From Camarhynchus parvulus (Eukaryota > Chordata > Aves > Passeriformes > Thraupidae): a stretch of 64,000 bases of DNA. The position numbers were made by a program, and so were the translations under genes. Positions 34,701 to 49,408 of this stretch are shown piece after piece. Each line of letters begins with the position of its first letter. The first letter of the stretch is position 1. The stretch spans positions 15,981,733-16,045,732 of the forward strand of contig NC_044574.1 of NCBI RefSeq assembly GCF_901933205.1, given 5' to 3'. Below the pieces are notes generated by a model. That model did not search any database. It was given only the letters and a program-made list of their open reading frames with translations, and was not told where the DNA came from.

Positions 34701-37700
34701 AGCACTCAGCTTTGGAGGCATTTCAGTTGAGTGCTAATTAGCAACTAGCTGACTGTCAACTTTTCTTCTTCGAAGAGAGGGTAGGGTTGGTGATTCCCTT
34801 CTGAATTACCTGGCAATCAAATACATGTTGAAATTTATTCATTAACTTATAATAATCATCCCTAGCTTATTTGGCAATTTTCATCTTCAAAGCACTTTAT
34901 AAACATTCATAGAGACACTGTGGTGATTAGCACTATGAGAAAACTGTGCAACCTCCTGCATATAGGTCTCTGTCCCTATTTTACAGCCATGGAAGGTGAG
35001 GGAGGGGTGAATGACTGAGCAAGTCATTGGCAGAAATGTAGTTATACCTCAGGAAACTATGACTTAAGGATTTGCGTTTGGATCTTGCACAGCAGAGATA
35101 TACATACTAAGCAGAACAAGTCAGGGATGGACAGGAGAACTGGTGTGAAAGGGAATGATGCGTGGAGAAATTCTGTGCCTGGTACCAAGGTGGGATTAAT
35201 TTCAGACCAATCTGGAACTTGTAACTATGTCTTTACCTTGTAAATGAAACAAGGTCCCACCAAAACCCGGGCTGCATCCACCATGTTGTTTTGAATCAAC
35301 TGCTATACTTTACTACAAAACATGCAGTGCCACTCTGTTTTATTTATTCAATTATTTTAACACAAAGTCCCAACCAATTGCATAAAGAAATTTGTATTGA
35401 AAAAATGTTATTTACTACACAGATTTTGTCTTTTATTTCATGTTTATAATTCATACTCCATTTTTTTTTGTAAAGACTTCATCATAAGCATTTTGATCTT
35501 AATTTGATCTCAGACCTTTGCATTTGCAAAACACAAGCCCAAACTCGCCAGAAATGAAAGTATGCAGGATACAATCCATTGAGATTCTGGATATCACTGT
35601 TTCAGGTACTCTTTCCACTGCTTTAGACTGCACACTCAATACATGAAAAATGCAATCAGTTACCTGTATGCATATTTTGTAGACACAACATAATTTTTTT
35701 TAATTTGGTCTTTAAAATTTAAGTACATGTTATCATTTTAAGTTTTATAATTTGAAATGTTACCATGCTCTGCAGTGCTTGAATTTTGCCAAGGCCTTGT
35801 AGGGCTGCATAAATGTGAGTGAAATAACCAGGAGTTTTGCTTGGAAAATCTGATTATGCTGCAAGAGCAAAATGTTCCAGCTCATGAGGACGAAAGACTG
35901 GCTGTGCCTCTCCTTTAAGTGAATAATGAGTTTGCACAGAAAAATAGAGGCTAAGGAAAATATGTACTAAATACATCTTTATCTACTCTATCTCATAGAT
36001 TCTGTTCTTCTGACATCTCATACCTTCCTGGTATGCTACTCAGTGACCTATATATATGCAAACAATGATCGAAAAAATGAACATGTATCTAATTCAGTAT
36101 TTAAAACACACCAGATGCATTTTAAACAAGTCTGGCATGCACATATTGCAGAGAGCATGGAAAGATATTGACATCTCTGGAGAAGCAGCAGATCTGAGCT
36201 CCCTCTGACTCGAAACTTGGCCCACATCAGGAGCCACTGTAGGGCACCACCAGCCAGATGCTCAATGGCAGCAGCTGCATCTCCCACCTTCAACCCTCAT
36301 TGCTAACTTTGATTTCTGATTCTAGTAGTGCATTCTTCTCTCTGCTGTCTTCCTAGCATCATCCCATTGCATGTACTCTCCAGCCGTGCCATGGTGGATT
36401 TTGTAATGGTGCACTAAAATCCCACCGTTTTAACAAAAACACAATGTTTTACGGATGCAGTGCAGCAGCTTGTGGAATTCTAGTGCATTTTCCCATTTCT
36501 CTTTGTTTGTGGAGTTTGAAGTTTGGAAGTTATTGATTAGAAAGTTTGGTTCTAATTAGACAAACAGAAAAAACCTTCAGAATACTTTATTTCTCTTGAC
36601 ACCCAGAGAACTGGCACAACACTCTGTAGCATGCCTTCCTCAGTGCAAGTATCTTAGTAAACATTGCCTTGATTTCAACATCTGGTTCGCATTAAATAAA
36701 ACTACAGATGTGAATCCAATAAAGATAGAAATTTTGGAGGGAAGATAAAAGCCTCTAAATTAACCAGCAAGACATTTGTGTTAATTTGCTAAAGCCAAAA
36801 ACGCAAGTACAATTATCACAGGACCTGCATGTCTTAGCTAGAAAGGGTAGCACAACAATGCCCATTATTTTAAAAACAACTTTGTAATTGTTTTAACAAC
36901 ATCCTTAACATGATATGAAATTCTGGACTGAATTCAGGCATTAAGACTCTAAGTCACAATATTCTAGTTTTTCGCATTTTTAAACTGGCCATCTTAAGAT
37001 TTGAGGAGAAGAAGAAAAGAAAGTGTATGAGAAGGGACATTTAGTCAGCTAAAGAATTGTGAACGTAACAAGGACAATTACAGGACATTTTTGCAATAAC
37101 AGCATGAGCACTGAAATTTTTCTAAGCCTTCATACAACCTTTGTATTTCATGTATATACATACATTATAATCACACCCTAGTTAGTAATATGCATTGCAT
37201 AGAGATCAAAACCAAGGAGGTGTTCACAGAACTGGAGTTCGGTCTACACTGAAACATGCCATTGAAAAAACCCAAACATTTAAACAATTTCACATTTTGA
37301 TGAACAGTTTCAATGTTCTGAAGTTCTTTGCATTATGGGCCAGACCACAGTGTTTACCAGACACAGCTAAGCTCACTGAGGGTGTTTTAGTGAAGTAATT
37401 AAAAGAACAGTGGGATGGGGGTGTCAGGATGAGCACATGACCAGTGTGTGTAGTCAAGTTCATGGAAGGAAATACCCATCAGCTGAGTCCTTGCTGCTAC
37501 TATTCCCTCTGCAAGGAAATGGCAGCTAGTTTGTATATGATCTTCAGTCACACTTCCATTTGGTGGCTCAGGATTCTCTATATAGTTTTAGGGAGCACAT
37601 CTGATGGCAAATAAGTCAAAAGCAATAATAGTTGTTTTAAGTATTCAATACTTAAGCTTCATTTTTATTAACTTGTACAGAGGAAATATTTGAAAATAAA

Positions 37701-38728
37701 GTCTTATTGTTGATAACTTGCCCAGACTAATTTCTGTATGTTTACTGCTTTTACGTCATTCACTCTTCTTCCCAGGTCTTAGTTGTAAATATATGTGCTT
37801 TGGCACAATTTTAAGCCTTTGACACTTTGGAAATCCTAAAATTCAAATTCAAATTAATGTCCTTGATTCAAAACAATCAAATTGAGTCACTGGGAAAATC
37901 TTTAGGGAAAAAGCAGGCTTTTATGTAGGCAGAGATTACACTTGTCATAGTCTCAGTGAGGCAATGAAGCTGTAATATAAAAAGGAGAGACCCCTCTGCC
38001 TCATCTTCCAAAATTTTTGTTTACATGTATTTCGGGTTGTCATGCATCTCCCACGACCATTCTTCAAAGAAACTGCTCATTATGATAAAGAGTTAAGAGG
38101 TGAGACTGAGAGGGGAGACTGGAATAGTGAGCTGAGTGACTGTATTAGCAGCCTTGAATTTTTACAAGGTACAGTGGTGCTAAATGAAGTTTAACAACCT
38201 AAAATTTAAGTTAATGGTGTTTCTTGTAAGAAACTGGGAGCACATATCATGCATACAGCTTGACATAATTTATTGCTAATTTCAGAATGGCATTTCTGGA
38301 TGTATATTGTGTGCAAATCCTATTCCTACACATACCAAAAGAGCATGGGATCAGTGGAACCCGGTGGTGAGTATCAAGGCAGGCACACTCTCCAGTGTGT
38401 TTGTGACACTGATTGCCCAGCTGTTCAAACTGATGTCTCTCCAGTCACACATGGCAGTTCATGAAGCCAGGTCTTCTTCTGCTGGCAGTGAGGTAAAGAG
38501 GCAGGCAGCACATCCCATTGTTCTCCCAACACACAGTAAGAGCATCACTGCAAGGCTCACCCATGGGATCCCGTCCTGCCATGTAGACATAATCCTCATC
38601 ATACATTGGTTCATACTCATGCAGTGATGGAACATAGCAAGGACAGGCTATTTCACAAAGGCTGGGAAGTGGAGTTCAGTTCAGCCAAAGGCATAGACAC
38701 AAAAATCCTTATTTTGCTAAGTCCTAAC
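31716..38728. other. Intergenic AT-rich DNA, no recognised feature
   Basis: A short AT-rich trinucleotide-like stretch (31759-31792, TAATAAT words) borders the minisatellite. Beyond that I see no exon, RNA gene or repeat family. GC-richer pockets occur at 33190-33420 and 33780-34240, with short frames but no domain. Confidence 0.5.
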
Positions 38729-38747
38729 TTCATCATCATCATCATCC
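38729..38747 (+). repeat. Short (ATC)n trinucleotide repeat
   Basis: About six ATC/CAT units in tandem. Too short to matter beyond being a marker. Confidence 0.8.
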
Positions 38748-40712
38748 TGTGCCAGGTGGAGCATCATCATTCTCCCTGTACAAGCTCAACTTTTTCATCT
38801 ATTCTGTTTAATTCCCAGGTTTTTTTCCCTGTCATAGTCCGTTCCTTACAACTTATCCCGAACCAGAATACTTCTATTTCCCCTTCAATTTCAGATATTT
38901 CTGAAACACCTACTAACTCTTCCCCCTGCCACTGTTTTTAGACCTCTCCTCCTACCCAACATCTCCTCTGTTTCAACACTATTCCTCCATCCCTCATCAA
39001 CATTTACTCATCTTTCTTCATCCCCTTGACAGGTCTCAGCACTTCTGGCAAAATGCTGGGGGAAGCTGCAGCACACAAACCTTGTTTGGTCACAGCAGCC
39101 CAGTGATGTATTGTGCGTCATCAGTCCCACAGAAACCCTGAAGGACATAAATATGGTAATGGCAGCAAGCCCAGAAGAAGCTATCAGATCTGCTGGTATT
39201 GTGCCAGGGTTTTGTGGGAGATCAGGAAAGGTAAGGGGGAGTACATGAGAAATCAGAGATAAGAAACTTGGAATTATATGGAAATCAGTGGAAAGAGGGG
39301 AAAACATTGGCCTTTATGGTTTTGTTTAGGTTTCTGAAAAGGCAGTGATTTAAGATGGAATATTTTTATTTTATAGGAAAGCAAAGTGCTTCAGGTTAAA
39401 GTTTGATACCAGGTTCACTGTCAATGTGAAGATATACTAAAGGTTTACTCTACTGCTACTGTGATCAATCATCTGAATTTAGGTCACAGTTCCTTGAAAT
39501 ATGTATTCAAGACTTGGATATAGCCAGAGGAAAGAGAGGAGGCAATGGTGTTCACAGCAGGATGTATGTGGTTTGTGGTCATCCCCATTTAACCCAGAGT
39601 TATGCCCTTTCAGGTGCTCAACCAACTCCAGCTCTACTCTTAAGCCAGGTGGGTTACAGGCTTCTGTTTCTCCTGAATACAAAAGCTTAGTGGTGTTGTG
39701 GGGGATGTGTCCTATCTTGTATATTGTTCCTTCATGAGAATTGATCCTAATTTTAGAACCCTTTAGTAATTCACAAATAACAATGACTTAATCTTACATC
39801 AATGATTGAAGATCTTACATTCAAAAAGTTCATTTAACAATATTGCCCAAACTAACGTAGAGACCCACATGCAGACAGCTCAGATGAGTTTCTGACAAAC
39901 ACCAAAAGTTTGGAATTGAGATTTGAGTGATTTGAGTTTAAAATCTTGCCTTTGCATATTTCCTATTCTTGGTGGAAAATGGACAAAGAAATACCAAAAT
40001 AAAATGGGAACACTTACGTCAAATAATTAAAACCACATGAGATTGCATAGTTAAGAAAAATACACACGGCATAAGAAAGTTTTCTGTTGACTGTTGCAAG
40101 GCATCAGTTACTTCTGATTCCAGGTACATGTCTCACTGTCCTAAGCACACTTTAAGATTCTAAGGTTTCTAAGGGATGTTTCTTATGGCCAGACTGCAAG
40201 GTCCTGCTGCATCTGCATGAGGTCAAATGCCAGGTGATTGAAAGCAGGAGAGGACAGGCCCCAACATGGTTTCAGTTTGCTCTGATCCAGGCTAGCTGAT
40301 GCACAGGACAGGTTCTTGTCAGCTTAGACACAGTGTATTTACAACTGTCCTTTTTTACAGGTAATCCTTAATTTTACACCATCAGTCACTCATTTTCACA
40401 ATTCTGTGTCTTTTATTTTCCTTTTTTTTTATATTTTCTGCAACAAATGATGTGTGTATTTTACAGACAGCAGTTGGTATTTTAACCACTCATAATTCAG
40501 TTTTGAGGGTTATGAACATTTAATAAATCACATAGTTTTGAGCAATGTTAAAATTCAGACATTCAACCCCATGTTATTGAAAGTTACGCTATGCAGTATA
40601 TTCCAGGCAAATGCACTATGTATTGCCTGATTGTCTTTAGCAAGTCTTTATAAGAGCATGTTTGAAAATCAGGCCAGGAATATCATAGACTAGATCTGTC
40701 CTTCTACATTAC
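38748..40712. other. Intergenic DNA, no recognised feature
   Basis: A pyrimidine-rich stretch (38770-39030) leaves the + strand open across short frames. No recognisable gene or repeat. Confidence 0.45.
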
Positions 40713-40790
40713 TTGGTTGGTTTGTTTGTTTGTTGTTGTTGGTTTGGGGGGTTTTTGGGTATTTTTGGTTTTAGTTTTTGGGGTTTTTTT
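40713..40790 (+). repeat. T/G-only low-complexity tract
   Basis: Seventy-eight bases consist almost wholly of T and G (two A, no C), starting as GTTT units and becoming runs of T separated by G blocks. The G blocks are too far apart for a canonical G-quadruplex. Confidence 0.85.
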
Positions 40791-43700
40791 AATTTGACCA
40801 GCAGAAACATGGTGTCCTCATCTCAGCCAGCCATCATTGTCCCTTGGACATTGAATCCTGCTGCTTCTTCTATGTTCTATATTTGACTCTGCAACTTTTC
40901 CTGAGGGAAGGGCAGAGCAATGTCCTCTTAACTATTGAGCTATAACCTAGTGTTTATGGCATGCTTCTAGGAGCTGTGAATCCCCTAAGCAGAAGAGGGG
41001 AAAAAAAGTTAGGTTTCCACTTTGTAACCCAGAGCAATTGAATAAACAACGGGTGGAGGCAGCACCACTCCATGTTTATGTGGAGACAGTGGGACAGTGA
41101 AACACATACCAAGAGAGTGTTGAATGTAATAATCAAAACCAACAGTGGCGTACAATAGACCACCCAAAACACAGCTGTAACAGTTTTTCAGCTCTTCCAT
41201 GGAAACAGTGAATAAAAACAACAAGCAGAATAATTTTGAAAATAACATTTCTATGTTTCAAAGGAGAATCTTAAACCTTGAACCAACTGGAATGGTAGTT
41301 AGGCTCTTTTTGCAGATATAATTTTTGGTGCATGAGGTCAGCTGTTCTAACAGCACTGAAGAGGCACAGATCCTAACAAAGTGATAGGTTACAGTGCTGT
41401 GTAGGAGGTAGTTATGTCAGAGAAGCTGCTTTAACTGGATATTTCCTGGTGTTTAAAGAATTGAATTCAGAGGTAATTGCTGTCAATACTTAATCAGAAC
41501 AACCATTATTTTATATCATACAGACATTATTAAATAAAAAAACCCAAACAATTAAATAGTTTTGAAGTCTTTCCCATTTTCATTCTGCTTAAGAAATTAT
41601 GATTTACCTGGTAGCAAAAACACTTCATTCCAAATCTGTGAAATTATGACCAGAGTAATTTAGTAGAATTTCCCTAGCAGGCCTTTGGTGTGCCAGCCTC
41701 TGGTGTGCCAATCTATAGATTCAGCAGATGTGCACTAAGAAAAGGTCCAGTTAATCTGCACCCTGGAGTGATCATAGTTAGGATTTCCAGAGAACTTCTG
41801 GAAGACTGACCATGATCCTGTGGGGTGACTTGTGGGGCCACCTCCTTTCTCTCGTGCTGTGTCAGTGCTCAGGATTTTCTTATCATCAAGGAAGGTTCTT
41901 CAGTCCATGTGGGAACTTTGCCAGCCCTGTCATATAATATTCACTACACTTCACTCCACAAATCTGCCAAATTAGAAAATATCTATTTTCTCATGACCTC
42001 TTATGGAAACTTCACTACTATAATGTACCTCCGAAATGGAGGCACCTCTTTCTGTACAGATAAATTCCTCTGTTATATAATAGGGAATGAGTACTTGTGG
42101 TTTTGCATATTAGCTTCAAAACATAGCAAGATAGGGGCTATAATTTGTAAATTCTTCAAGTTTGGAGTGCCTCAGTGATTAGTTGTCCGGCATTAAATAC
42201 ATAGGCTTTGATTTTCCTGGGCTGTTGGTCATCTGCTCCTCCTTCAGATTTCATCTGCAATGAGAACTGTCAGTGTTTCAGATATCCATACCCTGATTTT
42301 CAGAAGCAGAGCCAAGAAATCACATTAAATCTTAATAAAATTAAGTTTTTCCCCTTGCCCAGGTTGGAGGAAATATTTGGAAGCATCAGGCAGAAAGACT
42401 ATCATCATGGGAAATGACTGGGTGATTAAATCCTTCAGCACAAAGCGTAAAAGCCTGAGGTGCAAGTTTCTTCTCTGAACCAAATGATTTAAACCCAGAT
42501 CTTCTCATTATTGGTTGCATAGGGTAGTAGCATACCTTTCTCTTAAAAAAACCAAAAAGGAAAAACACAAAATTCCCAGTTGAAGTGAGACTTTCAAAGC
42601 ACAGGTGATTCTAATTCTATTTTTAAAAGTTTTGGTATTGCAGCACTTTCCTCTGACCCTTTTTGCCTCTCCTACTCTACTCAAAACATTTGACAAAAAT
42701 AATCAAAATCTAAACTAATTCTTACCCTAAGCTTGACAGATGAAAAAGTACTTTCAGAAGGCAGTTATCACACAGAAAGAGAAACAAGTTCACTTAAGTT
42801 TTGGTGAGCCATTAACCACTAAAGACTATGAATGATCTTCCTGCTGTCCTTTTGCTCTTCAAGAACAGACCACTGCGTACCTATTGCCCCTGGTAAGTCA
42901 TAATGCTGGGAGAGGGGCTCCTAATGCCAGCTTCATTTATTAAAAATCAACAGTCCTTCTTCAGAAATCCAGCCTCAGCCCCACGTGAGGTAGAGACTTG
43001 AGGGAAAACTAGGCTGCAGAGAAGGATCTTGAATCCCAGCCTTAGTGGAGCTACTGTGAAAACAGGCAGAGTTTAACAACTCAAGGGTGTTCAAGCTGTT
43101 TTCCACATTTGAAGACATTTAATGGTGTTCTAATGGAAAAAAAAGTAAAATTTTGGTATGTGATGTATGGCCTATGTGTGGCACTATGACATTTAGGGAC
43201 AACAGTGCTGAAGAAAAGAAAAAATATATGGTAAGTTAGGCTTATTTCTCTAGTAATAGAAATCTATAGCAACAGGGACACAAAGAAGCACAACATTTAT
43301 CCACAAATTCCAGATTTAATAAAAATGTAAGGGCTTTTCTTCCCCTGTAAGTAGAGGGGAAAAAAAAAAAAAAAAAGCAAACTTCCTCCTAAACTTCTGT
43401 GCTCTCTCACCACCACCATCTCAATCTCCAGAGTGCAAACATAGATCATGTCTGCCTCAGAACATAAATACACAGCAGTGCAACATAAGAATTAAAATTA
43501 ACAGATGAATCTAAGGAGTGACACCAGTTAACAAATGTAGCTTGTTAGACTTCTGTCAGAGAACAAGATTTTTATCAGAAATACTGTTTTTCAGAGGACA
43601 CCAGGATAATTTCCTCCTAATAAATTTCCATCTTACTGAGAGCAGCTAAAGTTCTGCCAGTCAGGGGAATCTCCCTAGGGTGTGTCTTACGGAGCTCTTC

Positions 43701-46700
43701 TACCAGTGGATTAGATGTATGGACACGTTTTAAAATACAGTGAGCCCAGAGAACCCCTGAAAGTGTGTTTAAGTATTAAAAACACACAACAGTGGTAGAA
43801 GTTAGCCTCATTTTAAAAAAGATTCACTCCTTTGTTTATTGCAGTCTTTCCCCCAGAATTCAGAGGAAATGAATGTGCATAATTCCACATTCCCTGGAAG
43901 GCAAAAGGCAAACATTGGTCTAAATAGTTTGTGGTGGTGTTTTTTAATTTTCACGAATCAAAGCTTATTTTTTTTACTGCATCTTCTATATTTTTTAAAA
44001 TCTCTTTCCTTTCCCTTTAAAAATATTTAGAGAAAAAAAGAACCGTGTGTCATAGGGTATTAGCTGATTAGTTCATTCAAACAGTGCTAATTATAGGTTT
44101 AATTGCTTAAATGTGAAAGTCATTTATTTAAATTAGCTGCATCAAACATACAGTATGCCCAAAACCTGAAACATTTTGGTGGTGGGAACTAGGGTTATAT
44201 TCTGTAAACAGAACATGCAAAATATAAGATGAGAAACAATGTGCCTCTATGTACTGATCAGCAAACTCATTTAAGCCCCAAACTCCCTCCTCCCCTGCCT
44301 CTGGGGTCAGAAAACAGCCTCATTTGAACAATGACTAATGGAATGCACTGAAATGTGTGAGGGTTGAAAGGAGAAATACTATTCAAGCCAACAAACTCAT
44401 TTCATTTGTGATTTAGAGGGGCGCTGCACCTTTCCCCTGAACTCCTCCTGAGAAAGAATGAATAGGCATCTCAAGGTTATGTAAAAAATGGGTATTTTGG
44501 GTGGAAAACTGTATTGGTTTTTAAAATAATAAATGAAGAAATAAATAAAGGTTTGTTATGTCATAAACATACTGCAGGGAAAAGATGTTTACACCACAAC
44601 AAAAAGGTAGTCAGAGCTATAGTGGCTATAGCAATGACAGAAAGAGTATGTTTGTGAATTAAAAAATATGCTGTGTTAAATACACAGCATGAGAACTATG
44701 ATCAGAGTGCAAGAGAAGGGCTGAGCCTTTTAATCAGCGAAAAAATAGAAGAAGAAAAACAAGATCATTTTAAAGAACAGAAAACATTAGATAATTAACA
44801 AATTGAAGAATGCTTAGCTGCCAATCCCTCCATCTTCCTGTGTTGACAAAGGAATACATATAGACAAACACATTTATTTTTTAAGAAATAATTTTTTTTA
44901 AAGGAACAAAGAGATTCAGAAGAGCTGGATTCCCGAGACATATCAGTTTTCATGTTCTGTATCTCTGTTTGGTCTGTAATCAAGTTGTATCTGAATGTTA
45001 TTGCATTTTTCTAAACCTTCAAGTTGATATTAAGCCCCAGTTTTCTCAACAACATTATGGAAGTACAAACAGCAGCAGCAGCTAAGGCTGGGGGATGCAA
45101 AAAGCTCCTCTTAATTTAATAAGGGTTTTTAAACCGAACGCTATGCACCATTGACTATGCAGGAAAGCTATTTTTTGCTGCAAAATTTCCCAGCTCATGA
45201 ATATCCTTGTATGCTTCTCTGTGCACAGCCTCTCTCCGTGCCCCCTTTTCCTGCTGAGAGGGTCATATGGCCACAGGAGAGCCTGACCCCCTGTTTACAT
45301 TTCACTGTGCAGATTACACAGTGAAGAATAATACTACAGCTGGTTACTGCTTACAATTATTTAATTTTAAAAAACCCCAACCAACCACCACTTTAAAACC
45401 TGAATTTATATAAATCCATCTGTCTCTGTGTCTCATTCTCTTTCTCCACATGCGACTTGCTATTTATTTTTTACTTGTAAATTTGCTGTACTCATTCATT
45501 ACAAGCTTCCTTTTGGGTGGGGACAATATTTGTACTTTTGCTCCATGCAATGCAGAGTCTTAGGCTGAAAAAAATTAGGAAGTTAAAAACGTTTGGAAAA
45601 CATTATTGTCATATTTTATATAAGAAAAGTATGGCAGAAGGAATCCTAATATCATGCAGCAGTCAGTGACAGAGGAAGCAATATGCTCCCATGCATGAGG
45701 CTGAGCCAACAGTTTCATCTCTAATTTTTAGAGACCCCTACCCTCCTAGCACACAGTGGTAGCCTCACAGAGAAGCAGGCTTGAGGATGGCTAAGGAAAA
45801 ATACAGTTAAGCATAATAACCCAAGCAAAAAAAAAGCACCAAAAAGACAGTATTTCAAATTTAGAAAGCAAGTCCTGGGTAGATTTTGCTGAGATTAAAT
45901 CTAAATTGAGTGGATTTCCAGTGTGATCAGGGAACAGCACGTTAAGGGAGAGAGTTGGAGACATATCCTCAGGGGATTTATGTGGTTATACCTCCAGATG
46001 ATCCCAGGGCAGTTGGAAAATGAGATACAAAGGGCTCTATTCTGCCCTCATTTGCACAGCACTTAACTCTGATTTTCATGCCGTTTAAACAAGAATGTCA
46101 TGTAAAGTGTCTTGATCATTGAAAATGGTGCCAAATACATATTCTCCCCTCAAGATTACTGCATGCAATTCAGATCATGGGGCATTTACATTAGTCGAGC
46201 TGGCCTTTAGAAAAGAGGTACAGACGTTAAAGTAGAGGTTGTGAGGAAGCTGATCTGAATCGGCCTGTTTCTCAATTACTTAGCCAATACAACCATGTAA
46301 ATTAATTTCTTTAGCAGTTTTACATTTGTATTTGCAAGAGCAAACTGGTATTTATATACTAGACATAGTTCATATAAATTTCAAGGACACAAAAGAAATG
46401 CTCATCATGCCACTGTTTAAGACTATCATCTACTTTGCTAACATTTGTAGATCTATAGTACTGCCAGTGAGGTGCAGGAAAAGGAAGTGTCACATCTTCC
46501 ATACATTATATGATATCATGGTAATATGTGTCCTCATTTTTAGGTGTTTCAAAAGCTTAGGATTTCCCAGTTACAGAGAGTTATGTTGCCCTCTGGATAA
46601 AAGATGGAGAAATACATGGCAATGCTGACTTTTAGAAGGAAAATTATTACACAATGTAATAAATACACGGTATGTTAGTCCCAATTAGCTCTGCTGTTAT

Positions 46701-47791
46701 GTGCTGTGAAGAGGCCTGTTTTATCTTATTGCCACTGCTATAATCCTCAGCTGCAGTGATCATGGGACAGGCAGCTCAAAGGTGTTATGGTCTGTTGTTA
46801 TACTCACAGGCACATTTCAGTCATTGGCTAATCTCCTCATTAAACACCATGTGTAAATCAAGGTGTGGCACCAGCAGGTATGGTCCCACTCTGGACAGGG
46901 CTGTACTTTAAAAAAGCCCATTAGATTCTGTGAAGGCACATGCTACAGGCATTCTTGAAAATCATGGGCAACTATGAGTGCAAAAGGCAAGAGACAGTCA
47001 CGAGCTTCATTTCCACCCTTTATTGACGCTTCCTCAGACCCAGTTGGTATTAAATTTAAGGTGCCAGGTAAAAGAGCCCAGCAAAAGTATCCAGCAAGTT
47101 CCCTTGTCCAGCTCTGTGCATTTGCATTACTGACCTTAGATACTATAACCTGAGGGATGGGCATTACTCCGAAGTCGGCTCAGGCTCAAGTGGAAACATA
47201 GCAAAAGCCCTCATTTACAAATTATGAATAAGAAGCAAAGTTTCAAGGCTCAAACTCATGCTCAGAACGTGAGGAAGAGCCTTTATTCAAGAACTTTTTC
47301 AACACATACTTTAGTGCATTTCAGTTTATGACTAGATTTTTAAGTATTTCATTGCATATTTGGTGACCAGAATCATGCTCTGTTTGGGAAATATAAAAGG
47401 ATAATGCAACAGAACTCAAAACTATGTGTTACAGCATCAGAGAAGTATTTTTGTGCCCCTCCATTTTCAATCTCTATGAGTAATGCAGCAAATAGATTGT
47501 ATGATGCATTATAAATTACATGATCCATCATAGTAATCACCATCACTAACCAAATGATATAGAACATAACAAGAAATACTGGTAGATATTCAGTGAAAGC
47601 CAACTTTGAAATTGTGAGTCAGCCTATTCTAGGAGTTAGACCTAAAAGAGGAGAAAAAAGTATCATGTAGTCTACCTATAATCTAAACTAAACACACCAT
47701 TTCTATTACATAAGGACTAAAATTGAACGACAAAGATCTATTTTTTTATTACAACATTTTCAGCAGTGTTCATACTTAAGAAACTAAAAAC
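40791..47791. other. Intergenic AT-rich DNA, no recognised feature
   Basis: Holds a 17-A run (43360-43376) and a small duplicated word TGGTGTGCCA (41689-41711). No exon or repeat family recognised. The 117-codon frame at 41825-42178 has no motif that I know. Confidence 0.5.
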
Positions 47792-48280
47792 ATGTTTGAA
47801 ATCATTTATAGAGAGGTGAAAAAAAGGAAAAATTACTACACTGTTTCCTCTCTAGCCTATGGGATGAACTTTGTGGGAATGTTCAGTGAACAGCCTTTGT
47901 TCCTAAGAATTCTCAATGCTCTTCAGACTATAAAAATGCAGTTATGTGTCAAAGTAAAAATAATGTCCACTGAGAAGGGATCAGGCATTAGCTTTTCTTC
48001 ACCAATCTCAATTAATTTTCAATTTGGATTTGCTGTGAGTTCTGTGGGAAGGATAGGGGGGATTCCAGCTGCAGTGCTTTTCCCTGCAAGACACATCTCT
48101 GTGTGCTATAGAATGACCAAAAGATGGTGCAAGTTTGGAGTGAACAGTCTTTTCCAAATATTGTCTGAGAATTTTGTAAAGATAACATACATCTCAATTT
48201 TTAAAAGCTTTTTCTTTTATATAAATAGAAAAGTTGGTAAAAACCAAGGCTACCAACAGAGTCTAGTACTACTTTCTTAG
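47792..48280 (+). other. Unrecognised 162-codon open frame
   Basis: An ATG-started frame of 489 bases in AT-rich sequence, where stops should be frequent, so its length is somewhat unexpected. The product is basic and rich in Lys, Phe and Ile, with no recognised domain or signal peptide. There is no evidence of transcription. A long chance frame is the default explanation. Confidence 0.15.
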
Positions 48281-48756
48281 TCAGTGAGTACTGACTTGAT
48301 TTTTATATCTCTAAACATTATTAACTTTACTGACATCAAAGAAGGCTCATACCCTTAACACAATATGAATAGAAAAGGTATCTGGTTGCACTGGCCTCGT
48401 GTTTCATTGTACATCACATCACAGGCTGCTGCACTGATAGAAGAATAGCCTCTACAAAAGAGAGAAGATAAATGTATATATAACAGTCTTTAGAAGTTCT
48501 GTAAATGCATGTCAGGTGCTGACTGCATTTTGCTGGCACACACATGCCACTCTGACAGCACAGGCACGAAGTCATGCATCTTTAGCAAAGACAATAGAGA
48601 ATACAGGATTTAAAGTTGCCATTAGGGAGCACAAGTGAATAAGGAGTAGTGCTTCTGATGGGATTCCTTTTTGAATTTTGAAAACATGATAATGTAACCA
48701 GAGTAACAGCTGTTCTCTTCAGCCACTCTGAGCACAGGTAGAGTGGTCATTCCTAA

Positions 48757-48782
48757 GAATATAGAATCCTAGAATCATTAAT
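48757..48782 (-). mobile_element. Possible CR1 3'-terminal repeat remnant (minus orientation)
   Basis: The reverse complement reads as ATTCTAGGATTCTATATTCT, similar to the octamer repeats at CR1 3' ends. The adjoining body sequence is not recognisable, so the assignment is weak. Confidence 0.3.
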
Positions 48783-49369
48783 AGCATACCTAACTCAATT
48801 CTTATTTCAAATACTTGCAAAAGGAAAAAAAAAACCCAAACAATTGAACATTAAAATAATTCTTGCCACTTAAACAGAATTGCACCATGATAAGACTGTT
48901 GCTGTCACCAGAAGAACACAGGTTTTTGCTCCCATAGTATCGTTATAGAAGTGGATTCCTGCAGCTGTATAATCCTTTGGGCAGAGAGAAACACAAACCT
49001 TTCTGCTTCTGCCTGCAGCCAGATGCCGGGGCTCGGGGTGGGTTTCAAACAGCCAGCTTCAGACAAGCAAAGGCTCCATTTAGCTTTTTAGCAAACTGCA
49101 TGAGACCTTAATATGTACATTTTCCCTTTCAAGATGGGACAGAAAACATGGACAGGAGATAATTATTTGCATCTAAAATTTGCCTGTAATGACAGAAGTG
49201 GAAGGGTGTGGGACATGCACACACCCATGGTGAAAAAGGAGATGAGGTTTGGGGGTTTTTTCCCCTAAATGGGACACAAGTCACTCATTAATTAGATAAA
49301 ATCTTAGGTATTGTGATTGTTTGGGTTATGTATGTAGATATAAATTTATAAATATAGATGGTAACTAGT

Positions 49370-49408
49370 GGTCCCTTCAAACCCTAACAGTTCTGTGATT
49401 TTGTGATA
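49370..49408 (+). mobile_element. CR1 LINE 3'-end remnant
   Basis: GGTCCCTTCAAACCCTAACA followed by GTTCTGTGATTTTGTGATA matches the canonical avian CR1 tail (GGTCCCTTCCAACCCTAACC then ATTCTGTGATTCTGTGAT). The preceding sequence is too diverged to trace the element further. This is the best direct evidence that the window is avian. Confidence 0.75.
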
